A model generated the notes under the pieces. That model had not been told where the DNA came from. It made no database searches and saw only the letters and a list, made by a program, of their open reading frames with translations. A stretch of DNA of 64,000 nucleotides from Sutterella megalosphaeroides (GTDB lineage Bacteria > Pseudomonadota > Gammaproteobacteria > Burkholderiales > Burkholderiaceae_F), in assembly GCF_003609995.1 (NCBI RefSeq), contig NZ_AP018786.1:377501-441500 (forward strand). Direction: 5' to 3'. How positions within the stretch are numbered: position 1 is the stretch's first letter; every line of letters begins with the position of its first letter. The translations under genes and the position numbers were made by a program. This document shows, one piece after another, positions 61,424 through 64,000 of the stretch.

Positions 61424-62368
61424 ATGTCGAACGAAACGAATCAGCTCGGGCGCGTCGTCCTCCTGATGGGGGGCGTTTCCTCCGAGCGCGAAGTCTCCCT
61501 CATGTCGGGCGCGGGCGTTGAAAAGGCGCTCAAGTCCCGCGGCGTCGACGTCACGGTGTTCGATCCGAAGACGAGCAGCCTCGCCGAACTGGAGGCCGGG
61601 CACTTCGATCGCGCGTTCATCGCGCTTCACGGCAAGCTCGGGGAAGACGGCACGATCCAGGGCGTCCTCAACTACCTCGGCATCCCCTATACGGGCCCGG
61701 GCGTCGCGGCCTCGGCGACCGCAATCGACAAGGAACGCACGAAGACCATCTGGCGCGCGGCGGGGATCCCCGTGCCGCGCGGCGTGCTCCTGCACCCCGA
61801 CGCCGACGAGGCGGCGCTTGAACGCGCGATGGCCGAACTCGGTGCGACGGGTCTCGTCGTGAAGCCCGCGAAGGACGGCTCCTCGATCGGCGTGACGAAG
61901 ATTCACAAGGAAGACCTCACGGTCGAGGCGCTCCGCGCGGCGCTTGCCGCCGCGGGCGACGAAGACGTGCTCGTCGAAGAGTACATTCTCGGTCGCGAAT
62001 TCACGGTGGCGGTGCTCGACGGCAAGGCCCTTCCCGTCATCGAAATCGTCGCTCCCGAAGGGAGTTACGACTTCCAGAACAAGTACTACACGGACGTGGT
62101 GCGCTACGAGTGTCCGGCCAACCTCCCCGAAGAGCGCGCCGCCGAACTCATGCGCACGGTCGAAGCGGCCTTTGCCGCGCTCGGCTGCCGCGGCTGGTCG
62201 CGCGTCGACGTGATGCAGCGCCCCGACGGGTCGTTTGCGCTCCTTGAAATCAACACGTCCCCCGGCATGACGCCGCACTCGCTCGTGCCGATGGCCGCCC
62301 GTGCCGTCGGGATGGACTACACCGAGCTTTGCCTTACGGTGCTCGGGCTTGCCCGCACCGACGCATAA
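61424..62368 (+). CDS. ddl: D-alanine:D-alanine ligase
   Basis: An ATP-grasp enzyme that makes D-Ala-D-Ala for MurF. 314 residues, DdlB-like in length and location. Landmarks are LMGGVSSEREVSLMSG, ALHGKLGEDGTIQGVLNYLGIPYTGPGV (in two adjoining parts), VVKPAKDGSSIGV, EEYILGREFTVAVL and EINTSPGMTPHSLVP. ACGGAG precedes the ATG. The in-frame codons before it are Arg-rich and overlap murC. Confidence 0.96.
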   Translation: MSNETNQLGRVVLLMGGVSSEREVSLMSGAGVEKALKSRGVDVTVFDPKTSSLAELEAGHFDRAFIALHGKLGEDGTIQGVLNYLGIPYTGPGVAASATAIDKERTKTIWRAAGIPVPRGVLLHPDADEAALERAMAELGATGLVVKPAKDGSSIGVTKIHKEDLTVEALRAALAAAGDEDVLVEEYILGREFTVAVLDGKALPVIEIVAPEGSYDFQNKYYTDVVRYECPANLPEERAAELMRTVEAAFAALGCRGWSRVDVMQRPDGSFALLEINTSPGMTPHSLVPMAARAVGMDYTELCLTVLGLARTDA

Positions 62369-62371
62369 ATC

Positions 62372-63481
62372 GTGATCGAACCGCAACCCGCCCATTCGCA
62401 CAACCCGCCCGCAGAGAGAACCGTGCCGCAGGACGAGACGAACGCCGCAGAATCGAAGGCCCTTTCTCAGATCCCCGTCGACGACGGGATCGAAGAGCAA
62501 CCCGGCGACGAAAGTACGGAGACGACGAACGAGCGTCGCGCCGCCCGATGGCGTTGGGTGGGGCGCTTCGCGCTCGGCGCGATCGTGCTCGGTCTCGGGG
62601 CCGTGGCCGTACTCTCCTACGAGTGGGCGGGCAATGCCGTTCGGGAGCTCGACGCATTCCGACTGACGGAGCTCGAGCTCGCGGGCGACGCGCAAAAGGT
62701 GCCCGTCGATCGGATGCGCTCGGCGATCGAACCCGTGCTGAGCGGGAACTTCTTCACGGCGGACTTGGAAGCGGTGCGCCGTGCGGCCGAAACCGTTCCC
62801 TGGGTGAAGCGCGCGACCGTGCGTCGCGTCTGGCCTTCGGGCCTTCGCATCGACGTCGAGGTGTACCGCGCGATGGCGCTCTACGAAGACGGACGGCTCG
62901 TGAGTACCGAGGGCGTCCTCTTTTCGGCGAACCCCGAGGAGCAGGCGGACGGTGCGACGCTGCCCTACTTTTACGGGTCGGCCGCTCAGATCGAACGAAT
63001 CGCGCGGAACTATCAGCGCTTTCGCGAGATTGTCGGGACGATTCCCGCGCAGATTTCGGACATCCAGTATTCGGACCGCGAAAGCTGGTCGATCGTCATG
63101 CAAAACGACTGGATGCCGCCGACGCGCGTCGAGCTCGGTCGCGACGATCCGCGCCGCCCCGTCGAAGAGCGCCTGCAGGACGTCGTCGACTCGTACCCGC
63201 AGGTGGTGAAACTCATGAAGGGGCCTCCTTCGTCGATCGACGCCCGGTACCCGGGGGCGTTCGCCGCGGGGATCCCCGATGCGGCGGCCGTGCGCAAGCA
63301 CTTCAAGGAAGTGGCCGAGCGCCGTGCGGCCGCGCTCGAGCCGCCCGTCGCGGAGGTGCCGCCCGAGGATGCGGCGGACGATTCGGGCGATTCGGGCACC
63401 GAGGAAAATCTCGAGCGCGCGCCTCTCGGCCAAGAAGCTTCGCCCTCAAATCCCGCGCCCGCAACGCTTTCGGCCGGTTAA
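62372..63481 (+). CDS. ftsQ: Cell division protein FtsQ
   Basis: A bitopic divisome protein that ties FtsL/FtsB to the early complex. 369 residues, longer than E. coli FtsQ (276): a hydrophilic cytoplasmic N-terminus of about 58 residues, a membrane helix at about 60-82 (FALGAIVLGLGAVAVLSY), a POTRA domain at about 95-165 (FRLTELELAG...VPWVKRATVRRVWPSGL), a beta domain with ISDIQYSDRESWSIVMQN, and an acidic C-terminal tail (EDAADDSGDSGTEEN). The GTG start lies 3 nt after the ddl stop. Confidence 0.93.
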   Translation: MIEPQPAHSHNPPAERTVPQDETNAAESKALSQIPVDDGIEEQPGDESTETTNERRAARWRWVGRFALGAIVLGLGAVAVLSYEWAGNAVRELDAFRLTELELAGDAQKVPVDRMRSAIEPVLSGNFFTADLEAVRRAAETVPWVKRATVRRVWPSGLRIDVEVYRAMALYEDGRLVSTEGVLFSANPEEQADGATLPYFYGSAAQIERIARNYQRFREIVGTIPAQISDIQYSDRESWSIVMQNDWMPPTRVELGRDDPRRPVEERLQDVVDSYPQVVKLMKGPPSSIDARYPGAFAAGIPDAAAVRKHFKEVAERRAAALEPPVAEVPPEDAADDSGDSGTEENLERAPLGQEASPSNPAPATLSAG

Positions 63482-63559
63482 TGTGACACAATGTTGCCGC
63501 GACGTACCGTTTCGTCGCGGCCGACTTCGAACGACTGCATTTCCAACATTCCAAACTTC

Positions 63560-64000
63560 ATGACGACCAATTCGAACGACGTGATCGTGAGTCTCGACGT
63601 GGGCTCGAGCAAGGTGCTCTGCGTTGTCGCCCGTCCGGGCGACGACAAGGGATTTCACCGCGTGCTCGGGATCGGCAACGTGCGCTCGCAGGGCATTCGC
63701 CAGGGAACGGTGATCGATGTCGAAGAGGCCGTTCATTCGATTCGCAAGGCGGTTTCCGAAGCGCAGTACACCTCGGGCGTGAAGATCGACCGAGTTTGGG
63801 GCTCGATCGGCGGCCAAACGCAGGTGAGCTACAACTGTACGGGCGCGGCCGTGCCGCGCAGCCGCGAAGTGCGCCAGGAAGACGTGACGCTTGCGGAGGT
63901 GAATGCCCGGCAGAACGCGATCCAGCAGGGTCAGGGGCGCGACCTCGTGAAGCTCATTCCGCAGGGCTACCGCGTGGGCGACGTCATCGCGCCCCGGAGC
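63560..64000 (+). CDS. ftsA: Cell division protein FtsA (partial, cut by window end)
   Basis: The actin-like protein that anchors FtsZ to the membrane. Only the first 147 codons are present and the frame is open to the window edge. The phosphate-1 motif is IVSLDVGSSKVLCVVA; GIRQGTVIDVEEAVHSIRKAV and the following VWGSIGG match the FtsA 1A/1C region. The ribosome site is weak. ftsZ is expected downstream, outside the window. Confidence 0.95.
   Translation, partial: MTTNSNDVIVSLDVGSSKVLCVVARPGDDKGFHRVLGIGNVRSQGIRQGTVIDVEEAVHSIRKAVSEAQYTSGVKIDRVWGSIGGQTQVSYNCTGAAVPRSREVRQEDVTLAEVNARQNAIQQGQGRDLVKLIPQGYRVGDVIAPRS

Overview
The window is a GC-rich chromosomal stretch from a Gram-negative bacterium, most likely a betaproteobacterium of the order Burkholderiales. 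The gene content and the tRNA-free 16S-23S spacer make a Sutterellaceae-like gut organism (Sutterella/Parasutterella type) my best guess; this is inference and no database was searched. Supporting points are Gram-negative envelope genes (lptFG, pagP, dsbD), a sigma-32 type promoter on groESL, and a complete dcw (division and cell wall) cluster in the usual proteobacterial order. I saw no insertion sequence, prophage, CRISPR array or plasmid function; nearly everything is core housekeeping.

Layout. 1-3.5 kb: 3' end of 16S, a spacer without tRNA genes, 23S, 5S and a terminator. 3.6-5.9 kb: lptF-lptG. 6.0-11.6 kb, minus strand: a double-length UvrA. 11.8-12.6 kb: three tandem tRNA-Ala(GGC)/tRNA-Glu(TTC) pairs. 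12.7-14.1 kb: hpf (minus) and a low-complexity Arg/Asp/Glu repeat protein. 14.4-18.3 kb: glpK-glpD and marC. 18.4-20.1 kb: rplM-rpsI and erpA. 20.2-22.9 kb, minus: M23 endopeptidase and anmK, translationally coupled. 23.1-27 kb: tyrS-dtd, a PEBP protein and glyA. 27.2-33.2 kb: nrdR-ribD-ribE, ribH-nusB, thiL-pgpA and pncC. 33.3-37.8 kb: a CNNM/CBS membrane protein, a DUF945 protein, pyrF (minus) and a DsbG-like protein. 37.9-47.1 kb: groEL/groES (minus), dacB (plus), dsbD, hemL and a PagP-containing outer-membrane protein (minus). 47.2-47.6 kb: rnpB. 47.8-64.0 kb: dcw cluster mraZ-rsmH-ftsL-ftsI-murE-murF-mraY-murD-ftsW-murG-murC-ddl-ftsQ-ftsA, with ftsA cut by the window edge.

How the genes work together. 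The dcw cluster makes lipid II and the divisome. DacB, the MepM-like peptidase and AnmK trim and recycle peptidoglycan. LptF/LptG export LPS, and PagP would palmitoylate lipid A in the outer membrane. glpK-glpD convert glycerol to dihydroxyacetone phosphate. The rib genes lack ribBA locally, so that step must be encoded elsewhere.

Most unusual items: the PagP domain joined to a second beta-barrel in one polypeptide (45931-47097), the three-part charged repeat protein (13415-14128), the tandem-duplicated UvrA, the Ala/Glu-rich tail on GlpD, and the tRNA-less rRNA spacer next to a triplicated Ala-Glu tRNA array.
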